In this document: piece after piece, positions 11,752 through 20,253 of the stretch
Position numbering within the stretch: position 1 is the stretch's first letter
Layout: each line of letters opens with the position of its first letter
Source: Bifidobacteriaceae bacterium
GTDB taxonomy: Bacteria; Actinomycetota; Actinomycetes; Actinomycetales; WQXJ01
Length of the DNA stretch: 30,851 nt
Direction: 5' to 3'
Assembly (NCBI GenBank): GCA_031279575.1
Contig: JAITIG010000099.1
Coordinates: 1-30,851 of the forward strand
The notes under the pieces: generated by a model
What the model saw: the letters and a program-made list of their open reading frames with translations, nothing else
Told to the model about the DNA's origin: nothing
Databases searched by the model: none
Translations under genes and position numbers: made by a program

Positions 11752-11783
11752 TAGAATCGGGCGGGACCAGGGTCCCAGGTCCC
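11752..11783 (+). promoter_or_regulatory. Candidate PFOR promoter with overlapping palindrome
   Basis: TAGAAT at 11752-11757 is a plausible -10, putting the transcript start near 11764. That start would lie inside GGGACCAGGGTCCC (11763-11776), followed by another GGTCCC at 11778-11783. A repressor site over the start point is possible. No -35 is recognised. The untranslated leader would be about 125 nt. Confidence 0.35.
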
Positions 11784-11889
11784 AAATTCATAGGATCAAT
11801 TTAACGTACCCTGGCCATGGCCCGCTGGCGCGGCGGGCGGCCTCACGCCCCCAAGCGCGGCACTACAACTCGAGATGAGAAGGCAAGAC

Positions 11890-14800
11890 GTGACCCTACC
11901 CCCACCGCGGTATCCGGGAATCCCAGATGTGATCAATGGCAACGGCGCAGTCACCCATGTTATGAAACATGTGTGTGGCGGCATGATCGGCTACCCGATC
12001 ACCCCGTCGACCGAGATCTCCGAGACGTTCGAGGCGGCCCGGGCCGAGGGCCAGCTCAACGTGTGGGGGGCGCACCCCTTCTTTGTCGAGGCCGAGGGCG
12101 AGCACTCCGGCCAGTCCGGCGCCCTCGGCGCGGCCCTGACCGGCGGCAACTACATCTCCAACGCGTCCAGCTCGCAGGGCATCTTGTACGGACTTGAGTC
12201 CCATTACGTCACGGCCGGCAAGAAGGTGGGCGGCTTTGTGCTCCAGGTGGCCGCCCGCGTGGTCTCCAAGCACTCGCTCAACGTCATGGCCGGCCACGAC
12301 GACATCTACGCCCTGCTGCCCTCCGGCTACACGGTCTTCTTCGGCTCCTCGCCCCAGGAGGCGGCCGATTTGGCGGCCGTCTCCTACCGCACCGCCGCCC
12401 TCAGCCTGATCCCGGTGGCCAACGCCATGGACGGGTTCGCCACCTCGCACGTCATGACCGAGACGCTGCTGCCCGAGCCGACCTTGCTGCGCGACTACCT
12501 GGGCGACCCGAAGAGCCGCGTCGCCTGCCCCACCGTGGCCCAGGAGATCTTGTTCGGGGCCAAAGGCCGCCGCTTCCAGCTGGACCGCTACCTGGAGCGG
12601 CGCCAGATCGACTTCGACCCGGGCGATTTGGCCGCCCTGCGCGCCCACCTGGATTCGATGGGCGATGCCGTCGAGCGGGACAACGACGCCCAGCTGGCCC
12701 AGGAGACCCTGGTGTGGGTGCCGGCGGACCTGCGCGGCCAGTGGCTGCGCCAGTGGCGCGGGGCCTACCCCAAGGGCACGCGCCAACTGGTGCCCGCCCT
12801 GGTGGACCCGGACAACCCGGGGCTGACCGGGCCGGTCCAAAACCAGCCCGATTTCCAGGCCGGGGCGGTCGACCACCGCACCCACTTCGCCTCCGCCGTG
12901 CCCGCCTTGGCGCGCCAGGCCATGGCCGAGTACTCCGCCTTGACCGGGCGCGAGTACAAGCCGGTCTTGGCCTACGGCTGCCAGGACGCCGATTACATCA
13001 TGGTGGGGTTGGGCTCGATCACCGACGACGTCCGCGCCGCCCTCCCCTACCTGCGGGCCCAGGGCCTGAAGGTGGGGGTGGCCTCGGTCAAGCTGCTCCA
13101 GCCCTTCCCCGAGGCGGAGCTGGTCGAGGCCCTGGCCGGGGCCAAGGCCGTCACCATCCTGGAGCGCTCGGACGACACCGCCCTGACCCGCCTGGTCACC
13201 TCAGCCTTGTTCCACGCCGCCGCCAACGCCGCCGCCGGCCCTGCGCCCGATGCCGCCGCCCCGGCCGCCAGCCCGGCGCCCTACCCCGGCGTGCCGGCTC
13301 TGGCCGCCTCGCCCGCCCTGACCACGGCCATCTTCGGCTTGGGCGGGCACGATGTCCAACCGCGCGACCTGATCGCCGCCTTCAAGGCCATGGCGGACGG
13401 CACGGCCGGCCGTTTGATCTACCTCGGGTCGCAGTTCTTCGACCCCAAGGCGGGGCCCTCGCTGGCCGCCATCCAGGACAAGCTGCTGGCCGCCTACCCC
13501 GAGACCGCGCCGATGGCGCTGAAGACCGAGCCGAACCCGGATCTGCTGCCGCCCGGCTCGCTGCGCATCCGCTTCCACTCGGTGGGCGGCTACGGCACGG
13601 TCGCCACCGGCAAACTGCTGACGGACATCCTGTCCGGCGTGCTGGGCCTGCACTCGAAGTCCGCCCCCAAGTACGGCTCGGAGAAATCCGGCGCGGCCAC
13701 CAACTACTACATCACGCTCTCCCCCGAGCCGGTGCTGCTGACCAACGCCGAGTTGGAGGACGTCGATGTCGTGGTGGCCCCCGACCACCAGGCCTTTGTC
13801 CACACCAACCCGCTCAAGGGGCTGGTGCGGGGCGGCACCTTCATTCTGCAATCGGACCAGGGGCCGCGCCAGACCTGGGCCGCCCTGCCCGCCCACGCCC
13901 GCCGCGCCATCCGCGACCGGGAGATCAAGTTCTTGGTGGTGGACGCCTTCGCCGTGGCCAAGAAGCACGCCCCGTCGGTGGAACTGGAGACCCGGATGAT
14001 GGGCATCGCCTTCATCGGGGCGGTCATCGGCCACGTCGAGGCGGTCAAGCAGGGCGCCGGGGGCGGCGTCGAGGACAAGGTGCGCGAGCAGATCACCAAG
14101 AAGTTCGGCCGCAAGGGCGCCGCCGTGGTGGACGGCAACCTGGCGGTGATCGCGGACGGCATCAGCGCCACCACGCCGGTCGACTACACCGACCCGGCCT
14201 TCGAGGCGGCCGAGGCGGCCCCGGCGCCGGCGCCCGCGGGCGCCGGGGCGCGCGGGGCGGCGCTGTCCGCCGCCATGTGCCCCGTCGCCCGCCAGGCGGC
14301 CGCCGCCCCGCTGTTCGACCCGGCCTACTACGAGGACCTGGCCGCCCGCCCGTTTAGGGAGGGCTCCATCGCCGAGGCACCGGTGCTGCCCGGCGCGGGC
14401 CTGTTCATGCCGCCCGGCTCCGGCGCCGCCAAAGACAAGGGCGTCTTTAGGCGGACCGCGCCGCTGTTCGCGCCGGACGCTTGCACGGCTTGCCTGGAAT
14501 GCGCTCTGGCCTGCCCGGACGCCGCCATCCCCAACACCGCCCACCAGATCGGCGACCTGATTGGCGCGGCCGTGGACGCCATCGACGCGCCGGCCCCCCA
14601 GCTGGCCGCCATCCGCGCCCAAATCCACCCCTGGGCCCAGCGCGCGCGCCAGGCGATGCGGCAAGACCCGTCGCTGAAGGATCTGCCCAGCGCCGTCCGC
14701 CTGGCGGCGGCCGGCTTGGGCGACCGGGCGGTCGAGCGGCGCCTGGACCGGATCGTCCAAGCGGTGGCGGACTTCCCGGTGGCGCGCACCAAGCCCTTCT

Positions 14801-16929
14801 TCGAGGCCGCCGAGGCCGCCGAGCCGGGCGCCGGGACGCTGTTCAGCGCCGTGGTGGACCCGTGGAAGTGCACCGGCTGCCTCCAATGCGTCGACGTCTG
14901 CGGCCCCGGGGCCTTGACCTCCCAGGACCAGGACGCCTCGCTGGCGGAGTTGCTGGCGAGCCGCTTCGAGCGCCTGGCCGCCCTGCCGCCAACCTCGAAG
15001 CAGCTGATCGCCGGGGCGGCCGAGCCCGACGGCGACTCCAAGCGCCTGCTGCTGGACCGCGACTACTACTACGCCATGGTGGGCGGGCACGGCGCCTGCC
15101 GCGGCTGCGGCGAGGTCACGGCCCTGAGGCTGCTGCTGGCCCTGTCCCACGCCCTGGGCGACACCCGGCGGGCAGACCACGTCAAAGAACTGGAAGAGCT
15201 GATCGGCCAGCTAGACCTAATCGAGACCGACGACCCAGACCGCAAAGGCCGCATCGCGGCCGCCCGGACCACCTTGGAGCAGCGCCTATACCTCTATGAG
15301 GGCGGCCCCTCCGGGCGCGGCCCGGCCACCACGGTGATCGCCAACTCGACCGGCTGCTCCTCGGTCTACGCCTCCACCATGCCCTCCAGCCCCTACCTGG
15401 ACCCGTGGGTCAACTCCTTGTTCCAGGACGCCCAGCCGCTGGCGACCGGCATCTGGGAGGGGCTGGTGTCGCAGATGGCGCCGGAGGTGCGCGCCCTGCG
15501 CGCCGCCCGGGCCGAGATCGCCGGGGATTTCACCGCCGCCGAGGCCCGCGCCCTGGCCACCATCTCCTGGCGCGACTTCACGCCTCAGGAGTTGGACCTG
15601 CTGCCCGCCGTCATGACCGTGTCCGGCGACGGCGCGGCCTTCGACATCGGCTTTGGGGCGCTGTCGCGGGTGCTGGCCGGCGGCACGCCGGTCAAGATGG
15701 TGGTCTTGAACACCGGTTCCTACTCCAACACCGGCGGGCAGGCCTCGACCGCCTCCTACACCGGCCAGGACGCTGATCTGGCGCGCTTCGGCAAAGCCCA
15801 CGCCGGCAAGTCCGAGCAACGCAAGGAACTGGGCTTGCTGGCCTCATTCCACCCCCGGGTGTTCGCCTGCGCCACCTCCACCGCGCTCTACTCCCACTTC
15901 TTGGCCACCGCCCACGCGATGTGGGGGTACAAGGACGGCGCCGCCCTGATGGACGTCTACACGCCGTGCGGCACGGAGAACGGCTTCGGCGAGGATCTGT
16001 CCAACGCCCGCTCGCGCCTGGCGGTGGAAAGCCGCATGGCCCCGCTGTTTGTCCACGACCCGCGCCGGGGCGCCAGCCTGCCGGAGCGGTTCAGCTTGGA
16101 CGGCAACCCGGCGGTGGACGCGCTGTGGGCCACCACCACCCTGCAGTACCTGGACGAGTCCGGCCAGCTGGCTTTGATGCAGACCCCGCTGACGCCGGCC
16201 GAATTCGCTTTGGGCGAGGTCAGGTTCGCCAAGCAGTTCCGCAAGCTGGCGGCGGACGATGCCGCCCGGGCGGTGCCGATCGCCGAGTACGCGGCGCTGG
16301 ACGCGGCCGGCCGGCAGGGCAAGGTGCCGTTTGTCTGGGCCACCGACAAAGCCCAACGGCTGATCCAGGTGCGCTGCTCGCAGGGCATTGTGGCGCTGGT
16401 GGAGGACCGCGCCCACTACTGGCGCACGCTGCAGTTCCTGGCCGGCATACCGCAGGGCGCCTTGGCGGGCGCCCACCGGGCCGAGTTGGACCAGGCGGTG
16501 GCGCGCTACAACGAGGCGCTGGCCTCGCGCGAGACCTCGCTCGACCAGTTGGCGGCCGCCATGGCCGAGTTGGCGACCTCGTCCGCGGCCCCGGCGCTGC
16601 CCGCCGGGCTGCTGGGCGCGGCCGGCGGGCTGGGGGCCGGCGCGGCGGCGCCGGCCGGCGGCCCCGAGGCGGGCGCGGCGGGGGCGGCGGGCGCGGGCGA
16701 CCGGCCAATTTGGCTCGACCCGGCCGACGAGCCGCTGTGCAACGACTGCGGCACCTGCTACCAAGAGCTGCCCGCCTTGTTCGAGAAGGCCACCATCATG
16801 GTCGACGGCGCCGCCCAGGTGGTCGGCCGGATGAAGCCGGGCGCTCTGGACGGCTTCGAAGTCACCCCTGACCTGTCCAAACGCATCGCGCGGGTGAAGG
16901 CCAACTGCGACGCGGAGATCATCCGGTGA
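11890..16929 (+). CDS. nifJ: Large pyruvate:ferredoxin oxidoreductase with fused C-terminal ferredoxin
   Basis: Oxidises pyruvate and CoA to acetyl-CoA and CO2, using thiamine diphosphate and Fe-S clusters. 1679 aa against roughly 1170-1200 for ordinary single-chain PFOR. In order: alpha-type domain with GYPITPS (Y35); further PFOR domains; gamma-type domain from about 560 (FHSVGGYGTVATGKL); 2[4Fe-4S] domain with C865/868/871/875 and C994/997/1000/1004; TPP domain with GACRGCGE (C1070, C1073), STGCSS (C1156), SGDGAAFDIGF (about 1245), SYSNTGGQ and C1360; then a Gly/Ala linker and an added mono-cluster ferredoxin-like end (C1617, C1620, C1623, C1673). The gap between the two cluster motifs is about 118 residues, much longer than usual. 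GTG at 11890 has AGAAGG 6 nt upstream; the in-frame ATG at 11875 lacks one. The substrate could be another 2-oxoacid. It overlaps the next gene by 4 nt. Confidence 0.93.
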   Translation: MTLPPPRYPGIPDVINGNGAVTHVMKHVCGGMIGYPITPSTEISETFEAARAEGQLNVWGAHPFFVEAEGEHSGQSGALGAALTGGNYISNASSSQGILYGLESHYVTAGKKVGGFVLQVAARVVSKHSLNVMAGHDDIYALLPSGYTVFFGSSPQEAADLAAVSYRTAALSLIPVANAMDGFATSHVMTETLLPEPTLLRDYLGDPKSRVACPTVAQEILFGAKGRRFQLDRYLERRQIDFDPGDLAALRAHLDSMGDAVERDNDAQLAQETLVWVPADLRGQWLRQWRGAYPKGTRQLVPALVDPDNPGLTGPVQNQPDFQAGAVDHRTHFASAVPALARQAMAEYSALTGREYKPVLAYGCQDADYIMVGLGSITDDVRAALPYLRAQGLKVGVASVKLLQPFPEAELVEALAGAKAVTILERSDDTALTRLVTSALFHAAANAAAGPAPDAAAPAASPAPYPGVPALAASPALTTAIFGLGGHDVQPRDLIAAFKAMADGTAGRLIYLGSQFFDPKAGPSLAAIQDKLLAAYPETAPMALKTEPNPDLLPPGSLRIRFHSVGGYGTVATGKLLTDILSGVLGLHSKSAPKYGSEKSGAATNYYITLSPEPVLLTNAELEDVDVVVAPDHQAFVHTNPLKGLVRGGTFILQSDQGPRQTWAALPAHARRAIRDREIKFLVVDAFAVAKKHAPSVELETRMMGIAFIGAVIGHVEAVKQGAGGGVEDKVREQITKKFGRKGAAVVDGNLAVIADGISATTPVDYTDPAFEAAEAAPAPAPAGAGARGAALSAAMCPVARQAAAAPLFDPAYYEDLAARPFREGSIAEAPVLPGAGLFMPPGSGAAKDKGVFRRTAPLFAPDACTACLECALACPDAAIPNTAHQIGDLIGAAVDAIDAPAPQLAAIRAQIHPWAQRARQAMRQDPSLKDLPSAVRLAAAGLGDRAVERRLDRIVQAVADFPVARTKPFFEAAEAAEPGAGTLFSAVVDPWKCTGCLQCVDVCGPGALTSQDQDASLAELLASRFERLAALPPTSKQLIAGAAEPDGDSKRLLLDRDYYYAMVGGHGACRGCGEVTALRLLLALSHALGDTRRADHVKELEELIGQLDLIETDDPDRKGRIAAARTTLEQRLYLYEGGPSGRGPATTVIANSTGCSSVYASTMPSSPYLDPWVNSLFQDAQPLATGIWEGLVSQMAPEVRALRAARAEIAGDFTAAEARALATISWRDFTPQELDLLPAVMTVSGDGAAFDIGFGALSRVLAGGTPVKMVVLNTGSYSNTGGQASTASYTGQDADLARFGKAHAGKSEQRKELGLLASFHPRVFACATSTALYSHFLATAHAMWGYKDGAALMDVYTPCGTENGFGEDLSNARSRLAVESRMAPLFVHDPRRGASLPERFSLDGNPAVDALWATTTLQYLDESGQLALMQTPLTPAEFALGEVRFAKQFRKLAADDAARAVPIAEYAALDAAGRQGKVPFVWATDKAQRLIQVRCSQGIVALVEDRAHYWRTLQFLAGIPQGALAGAHRAELDQAVARYNEALASRETSLDQLAAAMAELATSSAAPALPAGLLGAAGGLGAGAAAPAGGPEAGAAGAAGAGDRPIWLDPADEPLCNDCGTCYQELPALFEKATIMVDGAAQVVGRMKPGALDGFEVTPDLSKRIARVKANCDAEIIR

Positions 16930-19763
16930 GCGCGCCCGTCGAGCAGTGGTCGCGGGCGCGGACGGCGCTGGCGGCCTCGGCGGCGGAGGTCTCGCGCCTG
17001 GAGGCGGAGCCCGCGGTGGGGGTGTTCAACCAGCAGCTGGGGATTTTGGAGCGGCGGCTGGCGGCCAGCCCGAGGCTGTTCCGGGAGCTGTTCATCTCCG
17101 AGGGCCTGGCGGCGGTGGCGGCCGAGTTTCGCGGGGAGGACCTGTCGCGGGACTTCACGCTGGCGCTGTGGTCGCTGCTGGAGCGGGACGACGACTCGTC
17201 CAAGCTGGTGATGCGGTTCATCTGGAACCTCCCGGTGGGCAAGAAGCGCATGTTTGTGCGCGCCCTCGAAGCCCACCTGGCTGCCCGCTACCCGATGTTC
17301 GCCCAGCTCAGCCGCGACTGGCCGGCCGGCAACGGCATCGGGCCGTATATCCGCGAGCCGGAGGCGCGCTCAGCCGACTTCGAGCTGGTCAACATGGGCT
17401 ACCTGGGCTATATGGAGCTGGGTTACAGCCGGCGCGAGGTGGAGCTGCTGGTCTGGTTGGAGGCGATCCGCGACAAGCAGTGCGCCGAGTCGCCCTGCGA
17501 GCTGGGCAAGTTCCTCGAAGGCGCGGCCCGGCCCACCGGCGGCTGCCCGGTGCGCATACACATCCCGGAGATGTTCGAGCTGATTGGCCAGGGGCGCTTC
17601 GACCAGGCCCTGGCCATGCTCGAGGCGGCCAACCCGCTGCCCAATGTGACCGGCCGGGTTTGCCCCCAGGAGCTGCAATGCCAGGGGGTTTGCCTGCACA
17701 AGCTGCCGATGTCGATTGGCCAGGTGGAGTGGTTTTTGGCCGAGCGCGACAAGCTGGCCCACCCCGAGGTGGCGGCCCGCTTCGCGGGCCTGGCGGACCC
17801 CTGGAAGACGGCCGCGCTGCCGCCGGTGGCGGTGGTGGGCTCGGGGCCGTCCGGGCTGATCTCGGCCTACCTGCTGGCGGTGGCCGGCTTCCCGGTGACC
17901 GTGTTCGAGGCTTTCCACGAGTTGGGCGGCGTGCTGCGCTACGGCATCCCCGAGTTCCGCCTGCCAAACCAGCTGATCGATGACGTGGTGGAGAAGATCC
18001 GGCTGCTGGGCGGGCGGTTTGCGACCAACTTTGTGGTCGGCAAGACCGCCACTTTGGCCCAGCTCCGCCAGGCCGGGTTCGCCCGGGTTTTTGTCGGCAC
18101 CGGGGCGGGGCTGCCCCGCTTCATGGGCATACCCGGCGAGCACCTGCTGGGGGTGATGTCCGCCAACGAGTTCCTCACCCGGGTCAACCTGATGGGCGCC
18201 CACCTGGAGGGCAACGAGACGCCGCTGCCGCATGTGGCCGGGCGCAACATCATGGTGATCGGCGGCGGCAACACGGCCATGGACGCGGCCCGCACCGCCA
18301 AGCGCCTGGGCGGGCTGGTCACGATCGCCTACCGGCGCACCAAGGCGGAGATGCCGGCCCGGGTCGAGGAGTTGGAGCACGCCCTGGAGGAGGGCATCGC
18401 CCTGGCCGAGTTGCGGGCGCCGCGCCAGTTCACCGGCTCGCCGGAGACCGGGTTTGTGGTCTCGGCCGAGGTGGACGTGATGGAGTTGGGCGAGCCTGAC
18501 GCCTCCGGCCGGCGCCGGCCCAAGCCGACCGGGCGCCTTGAGAGCGTGCCGGTGGATTTGGCCATCATGGCGCTGGGCAACGACGCCAACCCGATCATCA
18601 AGGACTCCGAGCCGCGTTTGGAGGTGTCGCGTTGGGGCGCCATCAATTTGCGCGGCGCCGGCACCCAGGAGACCACGGTGGCGGGCGTCTATTCCGGCGG
18701 CGACGCCGCCCGGGGCGGCTCGACGGCCATCATGGCGGCCGGCGACGGCCAGGCGGCGGCGCGCGAGATCTTGGCTTTGTTCGACCAGACGGGCGCCCCG
18801 CTCGGCGCCGGCGCCGATGTCAAAGCCCGGGTGGCCCAGGCCCTGGCCTACACCGAGGCGGCCGCGGACGCGGCTTTGATTGTGGCCAAACGCCACCTCA
18901 GCCCCGGCATCGAGGAGTTCGAGATCCATTCCCCGGCGGTCTCGCGGGCGGCCCAGGCGGGCCAGTTTGTCCGCGTCAGGGTTGAGGCGCCGGGCGGCGA
19001 GCTGATCCCGCTGACGCTGGCCGATTGGAGCGCCGAGCGGCGCACCGTCACCTTGGTGGTCCAAGATGTCGGCGCCACCTCCCACGCCATGAACGCCATG
19101 GAGGCGGGGGACGCTTTGGCGGGGATCGCCGGCCCGCTGGGCCAGCCGTCCAAGCTGCACCGCTACGGGCCGGACCAGACGGTGGCGTTCGCGGCCGGCG
19201 GGCTTGGCCTGCCGCCGGTCTACCCCATCGCCCGCGAGCACCTGCGCTTGGGCAACCATGTCACCCTGGTGCTGGGTTTCAGGTCCAAGGAGCTGATGTT
19301 TTGGACCGGCCCCGGCGAGCGCGTGCCCGCCCTGGAGGCCGAGTTCGGCGACCAGTTGTCGGTGGTCTACGCCACCAACGACGGCTCGTTCGGCGTCAAG
19401 GGCTTTGTCACCGCCCCCCTCCAGGCCATGCTCGACGCCGACCGGGCCGGCGCCTCCCAGCGCCGGGTGGCGGAGGTGGTCGCCATCGGGCCGCCTTTGA
19501 TGATGCGGGCGGTGGCGGACCTGACGCGCGAATACGGCACGCCCACGGTGGCCTCGCTGAACTCGATCATGGTGGACGCCACCGGCATGTGCGGCGCCTG
19601 CATGGTGCCGGTGGTGGTGGACGGCAAGCTGGTGCGCCAGCACGCCTGCATCGACGGACCGGAGATCGACGCCCACCTGATCGACTGGGACAAGTTCCTG
19701 CCCCGCTTCGCCGCCTTCCGCGACCAAGAGCAGGCCTCCCGCCGCAAGCGCGGCCTGGCTTAG
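16926..19763 (+). CDS. Fused NfnB-NfnA-like NAD(P)/ferredoxin oxidoreductase
   Basis: 945 aa, probably taking electrons from the upstream PFOR to or from NAD(P). Residues 1-180 are not recognised. About 180-275 is the GltD/NfnB-type Fe-S entry domain, with C186, C191, C207 (GGCPVRIHIP) and TGRVCPQELQCQGVC (C246, C252, C256). About 300-630 is the glutamate-synthase-beta-like flavoprotein with VVGSGPSG (303-310), GGVLRYGIPEFRLP and VIGGGNTAMDAARTAKRLG (445-462). About 650-945 is ferredoxin-NADP-reductase/NfnA-like, ending with the [2Fe-2S] motif DATGMCGACMV (C889, C892) and C908. GTG overlaps the PFOR stop (GTGA) with GGAG 8 nt upstream, so the two are translationally coupled. Whether it bifurcates electrons like Nfn or is a simple reductase is not decided by sequence. 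It is not plain glutamate synthase: no large GOGAT subunit is nearby. Confidence 0.85.
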   Translation: MSAPVEQWSRARTALAASAAEVSRLEAEPAVGVFNQQLGILERRLAASPRLFRELFISEGLAAVAAEFRGEDLSRDFTLALWSLLERDDDSSKLVMRFIWNLPVGKKRMFVRALEAHLAARYPMFAQLSRDWPAGNGIGPYIREPEARSADFELVNMGYLGYMELGYSRREVELLVWLEAIRDKQCAESPCELGKFLEGAARPTGGCPVRIHIPEMFELIGQGRFDQALAMLEAANPLPNVTGRVCPQELQCQGVCLHKLPMSIGQVEWFLAERDKLAHPEVAARFAGLADPWKTAALPPVAVVGSGPSGLISAYLLAVAGFPVTVFEAFHELGGVLRYGIPEFRLPNQLIDDVVEKIRLLGGRFATNFVVGKTATLAQLRQAGFARVFVGTGAGLPRFMGIPGEHLLGVMSANEFLTRVNLMGAHLEGNETPLPHVAGRNIMVIGGGNTAMDAARTAKRLGGLVTIAYRRTKAEMPARVEELEHALEEGIALAELRAPRQFTGSPETGFVVSAEVDVMELGEPDASGRRRPKPTGRLESVPVDLAIMALGNDANPIIKDSEPRLEVSRWGAINLRGAGTQETTVAGVYSGGDAARGGSTAIMAAGDGQAAAREILALFDQTGAPLGAGADVKARVAQALAYTEAAADAALIVAKRHLSPGIEEFEIHSPAVSRAAQAGQFVRVRVEAPGGELIPLTLADWSAERRTVTLVVQDVGATSHAMNAMEAGDALAGIAGPLGQPSKLHRYGPDQTVAFAAGGLGLPPVYPIAREHLRLGNHVTLVLGFRSKELMFWTGPGERVPALEAEFGDQLSVVYATNDGSFGVKGFVTAPLQAMLDADRAGASQRRVAEVVAIGPPLMMRAVADLTREYGTPTVASLNSIMVDATGMCGACMVPVVVDGKLVRQHACIDGPEIDAHLIDWDKFLPRFAAFRDQEQASRRKRGLA

Positions 19764-19800
19764 GCCGCCCGCCCACGCCGAGGGCGCCTCAGCCCAGCCG

Positions 19801-20199
19801 GTGCGCGCCTACGCGCTAACCCAGGGCCACATCGATCTCTTCGAGGTGACCTACAGCCCCGCGGCCGAGGGTCTGGTGCTCGGCGTCAAGGACGACACCC
19901 GGCTCTACAGCCAAAGCACCGAGTACCGGGACCCCGCCGACGTGTCGATCGTGGTGGACCAAGCCAAGTCCCTCGCCGACCTGTCGGGGGCGGCATCGTC
20001 CTTCGACTTCTTGAAGGCGGACGGCAACTCGGTCTACGTCCTGCCCCAATCCCAAGCCGCCGACCTGCCGTGGCCGGGCTGGTCCACCGAGCGCCTGGCG
20101 GCCACGGGCGACCCGTGGCTGGCGCGCACCGCCGCGCTGGCCGCGCTGGCGGTCCTGGCGGGCTCGGCGCTGGCGGCGCGGCGCCGCCAACTGCGCTGA
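19801..20199 (+). pseudogene. Remnant of a choice-of-anchor M surface protein
   Basis: 132 codons reading LTQGHIDLFEVTYSPA, VKDDTRLYSQSTEYRDPADVSIVVD, then VYVLPQSQAADLPWPGWSTERLA, which resemble the choice-of-anchor M domain of actinobacterial surface proteins. The match stops at WPGWSTERL and runs straight into a hydrophobic helix ending in ARRRQLR, so the second half of the domain is missing. There is no signal peptide and no ribosome binding site before the GTG. Upstream codons continue in frame (AHAEGASAQP) into the 3' end of the Nfn-like gene. Best read as a gene deleted at both ends and internally. A small expressed membrane protein cannot be excluded. Confidence 0.6.
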
Positions 20200-20225
20200 A
20201 GCCCGGCTCGCAAACCCGTCCACGG

Positions 20226-20251
20226 CCCGCCGCCGCTTCCCTAGAGGCGGG
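20226..20251. terminator. Weak candidate hairpin between convergent units
   Basis: CCCGCC (20226-20231) can pair with GGCGGG (20246-20251), enclosing a 14-nt loop, just before the stop of the minus-strand RCC1-like gene. The stem is short for a terminator and there is no T tract. Confidence 0.25.
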
Positions 20252-20253
20252 GG

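Larger units (their letters stand above)
11568..11889. other. Divergent intergenic region yebC / PFOR
   Basis: About 320 nt without a supportable gene. It holds candidate promoters for both directions, a 16-nt perfect palindrome CGCCGCCCGGGCGGCG at 11653-11668, an interrupted palindrome at 11763-11776, and an AT-richer island at 11784-11808. The middle is extremely GC-rich and could fold in several ways, so palindromes here may be partly due to composition. Confidence 0.6.

Noticed and set aside
12714..14357. A 547-codon plus-strand frame in another phase within the PFOR gene
   Set aside because: Gly/Arg/Pro-rich out-of-phase translation with no motifs.
13201..15180. A 659-codon minus-strand frame inside the PFOR gene
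   Set aside because: Shadow frame; the sense strand has clear PFOR motifs throughout.
17370..19727. A 785-codon minus-strand frame under the Nfn-like gene
   Set aside because: Shadow of the coding strand; no domain, start signal or operon context.
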